A stretch of 64,000 nucleotides of DNA from Brucella pseudogrignonensis (GTDB lineage: Bacteria > Pseudomonadota > Alphaproteobacteria > Rhizobiales > Rhizobiaceae), in contig NZ_NNRM01000045.1 in the NCBI RefSeq assembly GCF_002252525.1, positions 878 to 64,877 of the forward strand. Direction: 5' to 3'. The stretch's first letter is position 1, and each line of letters starts with the position of its first letter. The notes under the pieces were generated by a model that had not been told where the DNA came from, made no database searches, and saw only the letters and a program-made list of their open reading frames with translations. The translations under genes and the position numbers were made by a program. Below, piece after piece: positions 18,475-27,981 of this stretch.

Positions 18475-19206
18475 ATGAACTCTGTCTTCCCCGCAATCGT
18501 CGACTGGAGCCTGCTTGCCTATGACCCACCGGGTTGGGGGCGTGCGCTGTTCTTCGGTCTGCTGAATACCTTGCAAATAGCCGTCTGCGGTTATCTGCTT
18601 GGGTTGCTGCTTGGCGTTTGCGGGGCAGCAGGGAAACTCTATGGCAGTCCTGTCATAAAAGATCTGCTCACAGTTTACACCACCGTCGTTCGCGGCATCC
18701 CCGAGCTGGTCCTGCTTCTGATCCTTTATTATGCTGGCACACAATTCCTCAACACAATCATGGCCAAGCTTGGCTATGGATCGGTCGATGTCAGCGGCCT
18801 TGTCGCTGGCATCATCGTGATCGGCCTGGTTCAGGGTGCCTATGCCACGGAAGTTATTCGCGGTGCCATCCTCGCCATCGCCCCCGGCCAGATCGAAGCC
18901 GGTCGCGCATTCGGCATGTCACCTATAAAAGTCATGCATCGCATTACCTTGCCAGCCATGCTGCCTTTTGCCATTCCGGGCCTCTCCAATTTGTGGCTGA
19001 TCGCAACAAAAGACACTGCCCTTCTTGCTGTTGTTGGTTTTACCGAACTCACACTCGTCACACGTCAGGCGGCAGGTGCGACCAAGGCCTATATGCTGTT
19101 TTTCCTGACCGCAGGCGCGATCTATCTCGGCATCACACTGATTTCGACCGCGTTCCTGCGCGCTGTTGAGCGCCATTTCAAACGCGGTTTCCCGGAGGCA
19201 CGATGA
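18475..19206 (+). CDS. Polar amino acid ABC transporter, permease 1
   Basis: A 243-residue HisQ/OccQ-type permease with about five membrane segments. The EAA loop reads GAILAIAPGQIEAGRAFGMSP, interrupted here, followed by HRITLPAMLPFAIPGL. It lies 21 bases after the SBP stop. It forms a heterodimer with the next permease, as is normal for this transporter class. Confidence 0.88.
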   Translation: MNSVFPAIVDWSLLAYDPPGWGRALFFGLLNTLQIAVCGYLLGLLLGVCGAAGKLYGSPVIKDLLTVYTTVVRGIPELVLLLILYYAGTQFLNTIMAKLGYGSVDVSGLVAGIIVIGLVQGAYATEVIRGAILAIAPGQIEAGRAFGMSPIKVMHRITLPAMLPFAIPGLSNLWLIATKDTALLAVVGFTELTLVTRQAAGATKAYMLFFLTAGAIYLGITLISTAFLRAVERHFKRGFPEAR

Positions 19207-19207
19207 G

Positions 19208-20014
19208 ATGGATATAAGCGCAACAACACCACGTTTCCCGGCTCTCCGTGACTGGCTCCAGCCTCACCGTATTGTATTACTGGCATTGCTTGTCATAGCC
19301 ATTGGCCTTGCCGTCTATATGGGCGAATGGGACTGGATACCGCGCTATATGCCACGCATCATATCCGGCATTGGCGTCACCCTGTTCATGCTGTTTGGCA
19401 GTGTCATTATCGGCTTTATGCTGGCTGTTCCGCTCGGCATCGTGCAGGTCACCGGGCCTTGGTGGCTCAAAGCACCCGCGACCATATTCTGCACCGTGTT
19501 TCGCGGCACACCTCTCCTGTTGCAGCTCTGGCTGCTCTATTATGGGCTGGGTTCGCTCTTCCCGATGATCCCCGGAATACGCTCGTCATTCCTCTGGCCT
19601 TATTTGCGTGAAGCATGGCCCTACGGTCTCTTTGCGCTCACCATGTCCTTCGCAGCTTATGAAGGCGAGGTCATGCGCGGCGCATTTGCAGGCGTCCCTT
19701 CTGGCGAAATACAAGCCGGACGTGCCTTCGGCATGGGGCGTTTCAAAATCTTCCACCGCATCTGGTTTCCGCGCGCATTCTATCGCGCCCTACCAACGCT
19801 CGTTGGCGAAACCGTACTGCATCTCAAGGCAACGCCGCTCGTCGCGACAATCACCGTTATCGATATTTACGGCGTCATGACCAAGGTGCGGCAGGATACG
19901 CTTCTGACCTATGAACCGCTTTTCCTACTGGCCGCAATCTATCTCGCACTGACATGCATTCTTGTGCTTGGCATGGGCCGGATCGAGCGCCGCATACCGG
20001 TTAAAGGGGTTTGA
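19208..20014 (+). CDS. Polar amino acid ABC transporter, permease 2
   Basis: A 268-residue HisM/OccM-type permease. The first ATG, just after the stop of permease 1 (one base apart), begins MDISATTPRFPALRDW; I chose it because the longer frame starting at 19166 lies inside the previous gene. The EAA loop reads GVPSGEIQAGRAFGMGRFKI. About five membrane segments follow a 20-residue cytoplasmic lead. It ends IERRIPVKGV. Coupled to permease 1. Confidence 0.88.
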   Translation: MDISATTPRFPALRDWLQPHRIVLLALLVIAIGLAVYMGEWDWIPRYMPRIISGIGVTLFMLFGSVIIGFMLAVPLGIVQVTGPWWLKAPATIFCTVFRGTPLLLQLWLLYYGLGSLFPMIPGIRSSFLWPYLREAWPYGLFALTMSFAAYEGEVMRGAFAGVPSGEIQAGRAFGMGRFKIFHRIWFPRAFYRALPTLVGETVLHLKATPLVATITVIDIYGVMTKVRQDTLLTYEPLFLLAAIYLALTCILVLGMGRIERRIPVKGV

Positions 20015-20113
20015 GATAACCACTAATACCGACACGGTCTAACACAGAAACACCATTTCAAATCTAACCGGAAAAGACAGGCTCAAGCGGCCACTTTCCG
20101 GAACAATGGAACT

Positions 20114-22174
20114 ATGCCCATGCGCGACCCACGTTACGATATTCTGTTCGAACCCATTAAAATCGGCCCGGTCACAGCGCCCAACCGTTTTTATCAGGTA
20201 CCGCATTGCAGCGGCATGGGCCATCGCTACCCCGACGCCGACCGCCATATGCGCCGTATGAAAGCAGAAGGCGGCTGGGGCGTCATCGCCACGCAAGAAA
20301 CGGAGATCCACCCGACCTCCGATATCACCCCGTCCAATCAGGGCAGGCTATGGGACGATAAGGATATTCCGCGCCTTATCCAGTTGACTGACGCCGTGCA
20401 TGAGCATGGCAGCCTCGCAGCCATTCAGTTGGTGCATAATGGCATCCACATCGCCAACCGCCTGACGCGGCTTTCGCCGCTCGGACCATCCGACATTATG
20501 GTCGATGTGGAAGACCCAGTGCAGGCCCGCGCAATGGATAAAAGTGACATTGTGCAATTCCGCAAATGGCATCGCGATGCCGCATTGCGCGCAAAGCACG
20601 CGGGCTTTGACATCATCTATGTCTATGCCGGTCACGACATGACCCTGCTACAGCATTTTTTGCTGAAACGTTATAACAAACGCACCGATGAGTATGGCGG
20701 CAGCTTTGAAAATCGCCTTCGTCTTTTTCGTGAAGTGATTGCCGACACCCGCGATGCCGTTGGCGACAAATGTGCGATTGCAGTGCGCTTTGCGGTCGAG
20801 GAATTTTTAGGCGCGGACGGCCTGACCCATGATGGTGAGGGCCGCGACGTGATTGCCGCTCTCGCCGATGAACCCGATCTTTGGGATGTAAATCTCTCCA
20901 ACTGGTCGAATGACAGCCAGACCTCACGCTTCTCGCAGGAAGGCTTTCAGGAAGACTACGTTTCGTTTGTGAAAAAGCTCACCTCGAAACCGGTTGTCGG
21001 TGTAGGGCGCTATACCTCGCCCGATGCGATGGTTCGCGCGATCAAGAAAGGCATTTTCGATATGATCGGCGCAGCGCGCCCATCAATTGCCGATCCTTTC
21101 CTGCCAGCAAAAATCCGCGATGGCCGCATTGACGATATCCGCGAATGCATTGGCTGCAATATCTGCACGGCAAGCGATAACACGGTCGCGCCAATGCGCT
21201 GCACTCAGAATCCAACCATTGGCGAAGAATGGCGCAAAGGCTGGCATCCGGAAATCATCCCAACTCTTGAAGACCAGCAATCCGTGCTCATCGTAGGCGG
21301 CGGTCCGACCGGGCTTGAAGCAGCGCGTGCCATGGCGCAACGCGGTGCCGATGTGATGCTGGCCGATGCGGCACAAGAATGGGGTGGTCGCGTTGCGCAG
21401 GAATGCCGCCTACCCGGCCTTGCCGCATGGGGCCGCGTGCGCGACTGGCGAATTGGCCAATTGCAGCAGGCACCCAATGCACAACTCTATCTCGATAGTC
21501 AGCTTAGCGCAGAAGACATTCTATCCTATGGCATCCCGCATGTAGCGATTGCCACAGGGGCACGCTGGCGTAACGATGGCATGGGTCGCGCCCATCGCGA
21601 TCCACTCGATTATCTTGCTGAAGGCGCAACAATTGGCGTCAATGCGCTGCTCGAAAACGGTGTGAGCGCACTCACGAATGATGGCCCGGTCGTCGTGTTC
21701 GATGATGATCGGTACTATATGGCGAGTGTTCTGGCCGAGCTTATCGCCTCATCAGGACGTGCTGTGACTTTCGTTACCCCCGCCCCAATTGTCGCGCCCT
21801 GGACCGAACACACGCTCGAACAAAGCCGTGTGCAGCGCCGCCTGATCGAAAAGGGTATTGAAATTGTCCCGCTGCACCAGCTTGCCGGACGTACAAAAGA
21901 TACGCTCGACATTGCCTGTTCTTATTCCGGTAAAACCCGCACAATCGACTGTGCCACACTGGTTCCGGTCACGTCACGCATACCAATAGATCAACTATGG
22001 CATGACCTCATCGCCATGAGAGACCAATGGGCCGATCATGGTCTGGAAACGGTTGAACGCATCGGCGATTGCCTCTCTCCCGGAATCATCGCCGCCGCAA
22101 CTTATGCCGGACATGGTTATGCACGAAGCCGCAACAATCCCGCGACTGAAGACAATTACGATATCTATCGATAA
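20114..22174 (+). CDS. Trimethylamine dehydrogenase-like FMN/4Fe-4S/ADP-binding flavoprotein
   Basis: A 686-residue homologue of trimethylamine dehydrogenase (TMADH). The N-terminal barrel (1-340) has FYQVPHC with Cys32, equivalent to the TMADH cysteine that covalently binds FMN, and the Tyr171/His174/Asp267 active-site triad. Cys345, 348, 351 and 363 form the 4Fe-4S motif (CIGCNIC). A dinucleotide motif VLIVGGGPTGLEAA starts the C-terminal half. The aromatic bowl that cages trimethylamine is altered: TMADH Tyr60 is Glu62 and Trp355 is Asp355; Trp264 is kept. It is therefore likely an N-demethylating dehydrogenase for another methylated amine. An alternative start is the ATG at 20120, which fits TMADH better. 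A 99-base gap separates it from the importer, and it is probably co-transcribed. Confidence 0.85.
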   Translation: MPMRDPRYDILFEPIKIGPVTAPNRFYQVPHCSGMGHRYPDADRHMRRMKAEGGWGVIATQETEIHPTSDITPSNQGRLWDDKDIPRLIQLTDAVHEHGSLAAIQLVHNGIHIANRLTRLSPLGPSDIMVDVEDPVQARAMDKSDIVQFRKWHRDAALRAKHAGFDIIYVYAGHDMTLLQHFLLKRYNKRTDEYGGSFENRLRLFREVIADTRDAVGDKCAIAVRFAVEEFLGADGLTHDGEGRDVIAALADEPDLWDVNLSNWSNDSQTSRFSQEGFQEDYVSFVKKLTSKPVVGVGRYTSPDAMVRAIKKGIFDMIGAARPSIADPFLPAKIRDGRIDDIRECIGCNICTASDNTVAPMRCTQNPTIGEEWRKGWHPEIIPTLEDQQSVLIVGGGPTGLEAARAMAQRGADVMLADAAQEWGGRVAQECRLPGLAAWGRVRDWRIGQLQQAPNAQLYLDSQLSAEDILSYGIPHVAIATGARWRNDGMGRAHRDPLDYLAEGATIGVNALLENGVSALTNDGPVVVFDDDRYYMASVLAELIASSGRAVTFVTPAPIVAPWTEHTLEQSRVQRRLIEKGIEIVPLHQLAGRTKDTLDIACSYSGKTRTIDCATLVPVTSRIPIDQLWHDLIAMRDQWADHGLETVERIGDCLSPGIIAAATYAGHGYARSRNNPATEDNYDIYR

Positions 22175-22507
22175 TCCCCGTTCATCGAGCATTTTAAAGC
22201 AGCGGAGTAGTAATGAAAGGCCGCCTTATGAAATCGTGAAGCTCTTATTTGGAAGTGCGATGACTATTCGTTTCGAGATTGGCGTATTCACGTTACCTAA
22301 ATACTGTTGCAGGACGTCAATCGCCTACAATGCGTTGATCATGAATAGCAAAGAATCTGGGCGTAAGAATGTGAGATTGCGTTTGGTTCTATTCGAAGCG
22401 TTCTTTTGAACCAGCGAACTTGAAAATATATCGGACTTAATTGGGTTAATGAACGAAATATCCCCACAACCGGCAAGAAAATACGTTTGAAACTCCACCG
22501 AAAGTTG
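22175..22507. other. Gap with no recognised gene
   Basis: About 330 bases after the TMADH-like gene and before the promoter of the second autotransporter. Open frames here are extensions or shadows without ribosome sites or family motifs. I see no gene and no clear terminator. Confidence 0.4.
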
Positions 22508-22535
22508 TTGACGTATTAGCGCTAACTTGTAATCT
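22508..22535 (+). promoter_or_regulatory. Candidate promoter of autotransporter 2 with central palindrome
   Basis: TTGACG (22508-22513) and TAATCT (22530-22535) stand 16 bases apart as possible -35 and -10 boxes. Between them lies the perfect palindrome TTAGCGCTAA (22516-22525), the shape of a LacI-family operator core. No LacI-type gene is in the window. The start codon is 62 bases downstream of the -10. Confidence 0.5.
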
Positions 22536-22597
22536 CAAGCGTAAAATAACTGGCGGCGGTTATGATATCGGGGCTCTGAAGAGCCGGGGGGATTCTC

Positions 22598-25500
22598 TTG
22601 TTTGAACTGCACAACGCAGCTAGCGCTTCCGTGCGCACAAAATCGTCTAACAGGAGTGCGACTGTCAAATGCGTCGCTCGCCGCTCGGCATTTCTGTTAT
22701 GTACAGCCGCTATCTTGTCGGGGATTGAGCCGTCACACTCCCAAGCCGAGCCAGTACCTCAATCAGTCTGGAAGGGCGGAGTAAACTCTGACTGGTCCAA
22801 CCCATTGAATTGGACTGGTGGCATACCGGATTCCACGATTTGGGCATTCCTTGGTGATCCTTCTCGTGGGAATCTGACCGCGATTGCCACTGGAACACAA
22901 GCATTTGCCGACAAGGTTACTATCAATCAAGGTAACGAGCTTGTAGTCGAGGGCGGCTCACTCAGAGTGTCGGATATTATTTCTATTTCGACCAGTAGCC
23001 TTGCGGGCGATCCACGAGGCTCTATGATTATTAAAGCAGGTGGTCATGTTGTAACCGATAGGCTCTTTGTAGCCGATGGTCGAAATCAAGGGTCTCTTAC
23101 GGTCTCTGGAGGAGACGCGGTGCTGACTGTCAATCTCAGTCAGCCCAATAATGTGGACAATAGGTTTGTTGTCGGAGGGTGGGGCGATGGCGTTCTTCTT
23201 CTGAATAATGGCGGCACAATTAATGTCGGCGGGACGAACCCTCTTGAACTAGGCAACATATTTGGTGACCGCGAAGCGACAGGCGTTCTTAGCATTGGCC
23301 AAGGCGAGCTCTCAGGTACTATCAATGCCGCAGAAATCCACTTTAACACGAAAACATCGTGGATTGGCGCCGATTTTACTGATGCGATGACAATCGGTTC
23401 CAAGATAACCGGAACAGGTTATCTCATCAAGAATGGTACAGGAACGCTTACGCTCACGGGTATGAATACTTATAGTGGCACAACGACAATCCGTGGTGGA
23501 ACACTGGCGCTCTCAGGACAGGGTCGAATTAACGCTTCATCCGCAGTCGTTGTGAACGGAATACTAGACGTGTCCGCGGCTGCTTCGGCCCAGATCAACA
23601 ATCTTTCTGGCACGGGTACAGTCGTTCTTGGTGGCCGATCTTTGCTTATCAGCAACGCGGCAAGTACATTCAGCGGAAATATTTCAGGCACTGGTGGCAT
23701 TAACATTAGCAGCGGAACACAGGTTCTGTCGGGCCAAAACAGTTTTACCGGCGGAGCAGGCATTTCGGCGGGTGCACGTCTTGAGATCGGTGATGGTGGA
23801 TCAACGGGATCAATTGTAAGTAATGTAACCAATTATGGTACATTATCCTTTAATCGTGCTGATGAAATCACTTATGCAGGAATTGTCACTGGTCCAGGAT
23901 CGTTTGAACAACTGGGAACAGGAAAGCTCATTCTGACTGGAACCAGCAGTTCGAGCGGCAATGTTCAAATCGCTAACGGTAGCACGTTGCAGCTGGGTAA
24001 TGGCGGGACGACTGGTCTGATTGGTGGTACCAACTTCCCTGGTACTATAACCAATGATGGAACACTCATTTATGACCGTTCCAATACCTTGACATGGCGC
24101 GGCGCTTATAACGGAACGGGCGAGATTATTCAGGCAGGTACCGGAACACTGCTGTTAACCGGTGATAGTTCCGCCTTTGCAGGTAACACGACGGTCAAAA
24201 ATGGTACGATGCTTGTCGGCAACAGCCTGGGGGCTGGAAAGCTTGGTGGAAATATTGCCGTCCTGAGTGGGGCAACACTCGGCGGATCGGGTTCTATTGG
24301 TTCGGGTGCCGGATCAGCGGTCAACATATCGTCTGGTGGAACACTTGCTGCCGGTAATTCAATCGGTACAATGAATATCAATGGTAATCTCAACCTTGCC
24401 ACAGGTGGCAATCTTGGAGTGGAGATTGCTGGTGATGGATCAACCGATCTTGTTAACGTAACAGGAACGGCTACTATTGCTGGTAGTAATTTATACGTCA
24501 CGGCAATTGACCCAGAAACCAGTTACCAAAATGGCCAAACCTATCGGGTCTTGAATGCGGACGTTGGCGTAAGTGGAGAGTTCTCCAATGCTGTGTCTCG
24601 TTCAGCATTCTTGAATTTTGGATTGAGCTATAATCCCAACAGCGTTGATCTGACGATCGCGCTCAATAATGGCGGAACAGACCCCGGCACACCCGAACCC
24701 CGGCCGCTCTTCAAGAGGGTAGCTGGCACTTCCAATCAATATGCAACGGCGTCAGCCTTGGATACGCTTGTCCAATCTGGCGCTTCGCTGGAACTCTACA
24801 ATGATCTTCTGATGCTATCAGCAGACGAAGCACGCGGCAGCTTCGACAGTCTTTCCGGCGAGGTCTATGCGTCAACTGCCAGTGTTTTGATTGATCAGTC
24901 TCAGTTTGTTCGCGGGGCCATGAATAGTCGCCTGCAGCAAGCTTTCGGGGCGCGCGTAGCTGCCCCAATAGAGCAGCTGCCATTTTTTCCAGTGCCTAAG
25001 CCTGCTTCGTCGCAGGCTATTGAACAGGCTGCACCAAGAACTCCTGCCGTTCCACAGACGCCTTATTCTGCATGGGGATATGCTTTTGGAGCCTGGGGCG
25101 TTCTGGACGGAAACAAAAACACCGGCGATCTAAAGTCATCCGTTGGCGGTTTTGCGAGCGGTGTCGATGCAGCTGTTCTCGATACTTGGCGCATTGGTGT
25201 TTTGGCTGAATATAGCCGCTCAAGTTTCCGGGTGAATGATCGGTCTTCGTCCGGAAATAGTGATAATTATACCCTTGGAGCCTATGCGGGCTCACAGTGG
25301 TCGATTTCCGATAATGCAGCGCTGAATTTACGCTCAGGTCTAGCATATACATGGCATAATATTTCAATGAACCGCAGCATAGCTTTTCCCGGGGTAACAG
25401 ACAGTCTAAGCAGTGATTACGATGCTTCCACTCTGCAGATTTTCGGGGAGTTGGGCTACCAGATGAAAGTGAATCGATCACTCCTTGAACCCTATGCTAA

Positions 25501-25900
25501 TCTTGCCTTTGTGCGATTTAGGAGCGATGGGTTTGGTGAAGACGGTCTCACTGCGGCGGCACTCTCAGTTAACTCAGAAACAACCAACACCAGTTTCAGT
25601 ACTTTGGGATTCCGTGCTTCTACTGACTTTGATATTGGTAATGTTCCGTTCACCGCGCGTGGGGATATCGGCTGGCGCCACGCCTTTGGGGATGTAACGC
25701 CTATATCGGCAGCTAGTTTTGTTGGGTCGGATGACTTTAGTGTGTCAGGGTCGCCGATCGCCAAAGACTTTGCGCTGTTGGAGGCTGGCTTTGACATTCC
25801 GCTCAACGACGCTGCTAAAATAGGGATCTCCTATAATGGTCAGTTTGGTACGGGCGCTGTGCAGAATGGAGTTAATGCGAGATTTAGTGTGGGGTTCTAA
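22598..25900 (+). CDS. Autotransporter 2 (beta-helix passenger, C-terminal barrel)
   Basis: A 1100-residue type Va autotransporter. A long N-terminal extension and signal (about residues 1-50) leads to a passenger that opens with VWKGGVNSDWSNPLNWTGG, common at autotransporter passenger starts. PATR repeats such as GTGTLTLTGMNTYSGTTTI follow up to about residue 700, then a linker and a barrel from about residue 820 ending RFSVGF. The start is TTG at 22598, supported by a GGGGGG site; no ATG is in frame near the signal. One passenger module (GDGGSTGSIV to FNRADEITY) is shared with autotransporter 1, so the two are paralogues. Function probably surface adhesion. Confidence 0.85.
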   Translation: MFELHNAASASVRTKSSNRSATVKCVARRSAFLLCTAAILSGIEPSHSQAEPVPQSVWKGGVNSDWSNPLNWTGGIPDSTIWAFLGDPSRGNLTAIATGTQAFADKVTINQGNELVVEGGSLRVSDIISISTSSLAGDPRGSMIIKAGGHVVTDRLFVADGRNQGSLTVSGGDAVLTVNLSQPNNVDNRFVVGGWGDGVLLLNNGGTINVGGTNPLELGNIFGDREATGVLSIGQGELSGTINAAEIHFNTKTSWIGADFTDAMTIGSKITGTGYLIKNGTGTLTLTGMNTYSGTTTIRGGTLALSGQGRINASSAVVVNGILDVSAAASAQINNLSGTGTVVLGGRSLLISNAASTFSGNISGTGGINISSGTQVLSGQNSFTGGAGISAGARLEIGDGGSTGSIVSNVTNYGTLSFNRADEITYAGIVTGPGSFEQLGTGKLILTGTSSSSGNVQIANGSTLQLGNGGTTGLIGGTNFPGTITNDGTLIYDRSNTLTWRGAYNGTGEIIQAGTGTLLLTGDSSAFAGNTTVKNGTMLVGNSLGAGKLGGNIAVLSGATLGGSGSIGSGAGSAVNISSGGTLAAGNSIGTMNINGNLNLATGGNLGVEIAGDGSTDLVNVTGTATIAGSNLYVTAIDPETSYQNGQTYRVLNADVGVSGEFSNAVSRSAFLNFGLSYNPNSVDLTIALNNGGTDPGTPEPRPLFKRVAGTSNQYATASALDTLVQSGASLELYNDLLMLSADEARGSFDSLSGEVYASTASVLIDQSQFVRGAMNSRLQQAFGARVAAPIEQLPFFPVPKPASSQAIEQAAPRTPAVPQTPYSAWGYAFGAWGVLDGNKNTGDLKSSVGGFASGVDAAVLDTWRIGVLAEYSRSSFRVNDRSSSGNSDNYTLGAYAGSQWSISDNAALNLRSGLAYTWHNISMNRSIAFPGVTDSLSSDYDASTLQIFGELGYQMKVNRSLLEPYANLAFVRFRSDGFGEDGLTAAALSVNSETTNTSFSTLGFRASTDFDIGNVPFTARGDIGWRHAFGDVTPISAASFVGSDDFSVSGSPIAKDFALLEAGFDIPLNDAAKIGISYNGQFGTGAVQNGVNARFSVGF

Positions 25901-26125
25901 GCATCAAGCGCAGACCGTTAGCTAATCTTAGCTTACAGGGCTAACATACATGCCGGTTTTGTACTTGCGATAAAAAACAGCGTCAAAACAGAATGATAAA
26001 TGTCTCTTAGAGGAATTCTCTGGGTGTCGATTTGTTGTTCTTTGGCAAGTCACAACGTTTCAGTTAACTAGTCAAGGCGATCTAGATCGTTACTAAAGAT
26101 GTGTCTGGATAGTCAAAGCCTCGCC

Positions 26126-26167
26126 ACTCTCCCGCTATTTTTCAGGCACGTCTGAGTGCGGGAGAGT
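26126..26167. other. 10-bp inverted repeat in the gap after autotransporter 2
   Basis: ACTCTCCCGC (26126-26135) and GCGGGAGAGT (26158-26167) form a perfect 10-bp stem with a 22-base loop. It sits between the 3' ends of autotransporter 2 and the SBP remnant. No T run follows on either strand, so it is at best an untypical terminator. The rest of the 302-base gap (25901-26202) holds no gene. Confidence 0.45.
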
Positions 26168-26202
26168 CGATGTTTCTTGTATTTAAGTTGACCAATGCAT
26201 AG

Positions 26203-26538
26203 TTATTGCGGAACGTCACCTGCTTTGGGAAGTTTTGCCCAATTAGCTAGAAAGTCGTCGCGGTTTTTGGCAGCATCAGCCTCGTCAAGTGTGAAGACCT
26301 TTACGTCGACAAGTTCAGGCAGTTCAACGAATTCAGATACTTTGATATCGTTGCGGCTTGGGCGACGGAACGCGACCTTCAATAGTTCTATTTGCGCTTC
26401 CTTGGAAAGCAAACTGTCGAGCGCCTTTTTAGCATTTTCTCCACTTGGCGCATTCTTGAACAAGCCGGCAAACTCCGGCGTCATAAACGTGCCTTCTGAT
26501 GGGTAAACGAGGGATAATTCTTCCTGCCTGCCGTCGAT
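26203..26538 (-). pseudogene. 3' remnant of an ABC solute-binding protein gene
   Basis: The frame reads SLVYPSEGTFMTPEFAGLF and runs to a stop after LPKAGDVPQ. This is the C-terminal third of a family 1 SBP of the iron/phosphonate type, in which a YPxEGT motif precedes the last ligand-binding helices. The 5' two thirds, including the signal peptide, are missing; the frame is closed by a stop at 26539-26541. It abuts the DeoR remnant at that point in opposite orientation. Not functional. Confidence 0.7.
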
Positions 26539-27002
26539 TTAAGGCTAACCATCGCGGTCTTTCTGGCCTCAATATCCTGACCAATTCAATCGACGTAGCG
26601 CGCCTGTTCTCTGGGCGAGAAAGCAATACTTATCACCGTTATGAAGTCCATTTGCTATCCGGTGATGTTCGTCAAGATCCTCTGGAAACTTGGGGCGCAT
26701 CCGCGATCAATGATATTCATCGCTATCGAGCAGATGTGGCTCTATTAGCCCCATGAGGTATTGACCCGGAGCTCGGTGCTATGAACCATTTTATCCAAGG
26801 CGCGGAAATAGCGCGTGCTATGGTGCGCAATTCAGCAAAAACCATCATACTGGCCGATCATTCCAAAATCGGTGCGCCAGCCCGTTCTGTGTTCTGCGCC
26901 ATCAAGGAAATTTCACATCTGATCGTTGATAAGAAAGCGCGTGAGGCCCCTGATTTTTCGACTCTTGAGAAGTCGATATCTAGTGTCATTGTAAGCAAAT
27001 AA
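26535..27002 (+). pseudogene. Remnant of a DeoR-family regulator with in-frame TGA
   Basis: From about 26535 the frame reads RGLSGLNILTNSIDVARLF, then GDVRQDPLETWG and DIHRYRADVALLAP, then TGA (26754-26756), then GIDPELGAMNHFIQGAEIARAM, KTIILADHSKIG and on to a stop at 27000. This is the sugar-phosphate effector domain of a DeoR regulator, normally about 160-250 residues in from the N-terminus. The helix-turn-helix half is absent. The TGA replaces one residue of the conserved P-x-GID motif. Two lesions show it is dead. Confidence 0.8.
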
Positions 27003-27075
27003 TCGTTATGAGAGGCTTACTAACCACTAAATGGCTCGATCTTAATGCGATTTCCAGAATACCGGTTGCAGAGAA

Positions 27076-27981
27076 ATGTTCACGCTTAGGCAGTTACGCT
27101 ATTTCATCGCATGTGCCGAGCAGGGTTCTGTTACGCGTGCCGCGCAATCGCTATCAATTTCCCAATCGTCTATCACAGAGGCGATCAAAGAACTTGAAGC
27201 TGATCTCAACGTTACCTTGTTTGAGCGTCATCCGCGTGGCTTGATCGTTACTCACAATGGCCATCAGTTTATGCGCCATGCGACCAAAATATTGGCTGAT
27301 GTCTCTGACGCAAGACGCTCATTTTCAAGCAAGCAGGTGACTGAAAAAAGAACACTGCATCTCGGCGTCACATCACTGGTTGCGGGCTATGTTCTGTCTG
27401 ATCTGCTGGCGCGCTATCGCAGAGCGTTTCCTGATGTGGAAGTGAGTGCAATTGAAGACAACGGTTCTTATCTGGAACACCTACTTATTGGCGGTGAACT
27501 CGATGTAGCGGTTGTGGTTATCTCAAGTCTTCGGGATCGAATGGCGCTTCATGCCGAAATTCTCGAAACATCGCCTTATCGGTTGTGGTTGCCGTTAGGG
27601 CACTCGCTTGTATCGGTTGACGGAATATCAATTGACGATGTGGCCAAAGAGCCTTTGATCATGCTCACTGTCGATGAAATCGAGGAAAATACTGGAAAGC
27701 TTCTCGCAGCGCTTGGGGCGAGGCCGCATGTGGCCTTCAGAACCCGTTCTGTTGAAGCAGTGCGTAGTTTGGTGGCAACCGGCGCTGGTGTAGCCCTGCT
27801 ACCTGATCTCGTCTATCGCCCCTGGTCGCTTGAAGGGGACCGTATCGAAAGCCGAGATGTATCTGGTTCTCTGCCAATCGTGCAGATTGGAATGGTATGG
27901 CGAAAAGGCTCGAGTCTTCCTCAATCCGCTCGCGATTTTATTGGAATTGCAGAAGCAGCGCGTTCTGGAAGGCAACGCTAA
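27076..27981 (+). CDS. LysR-family transcriptional regulator
   Basis: A 301-residue LysR-type regulator. The N-terminal winged helix is residues 1-60 (MFTLRQLRYFIACAEQGSVT and SQSSITEAIKELE), followed by the linker helix and an inducer-binding domain starting at about residue 92 (LHLGVTSLVAGYVL). It lies upstream of, and in the same direction as, the aldehyde dehydrogenase operon, separated by 457 bases that carry repeated elements. It probably controls that operon. The ligand is unknown. Confidence 0.88.
   Translation: MFTLRQLRYFIACAEQGSVTRAAQSLSISQSSITEAIKELEADLNVTLFERHPRGLIVTHNGHQFMRHATKILADVSDARRSFSSKQVTEKRTLHLGVTSLVAGYVLSDLLARYRRAFPDVEVSAIEDNGSYLEHLLIGGELDVAVVVISSLRDRMALHAEILETSPYRLWLPLGHSLVSVDGISIDDVAKEPLIMLTVDEIEENTGKLLAALGARPHVAFRTRSVEAVRSLVATGAGVALLPDLVYRPWSLEGDRIESRDVSGSLPIVQIGMVWRKGSSLPQSARDFIGIAEAARSGRQR

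Noticed and set aside
26754-26756. In-frame TGA as a selenocysteine codon in the DeoR-family frame
   Set aside because: The gene also lacks its DNA-binding half, no selenocysteine insertion hairpin is seen, and DeoR regulators are not selenoproteins. A nonsense mutation in a decaying gene is simpler.
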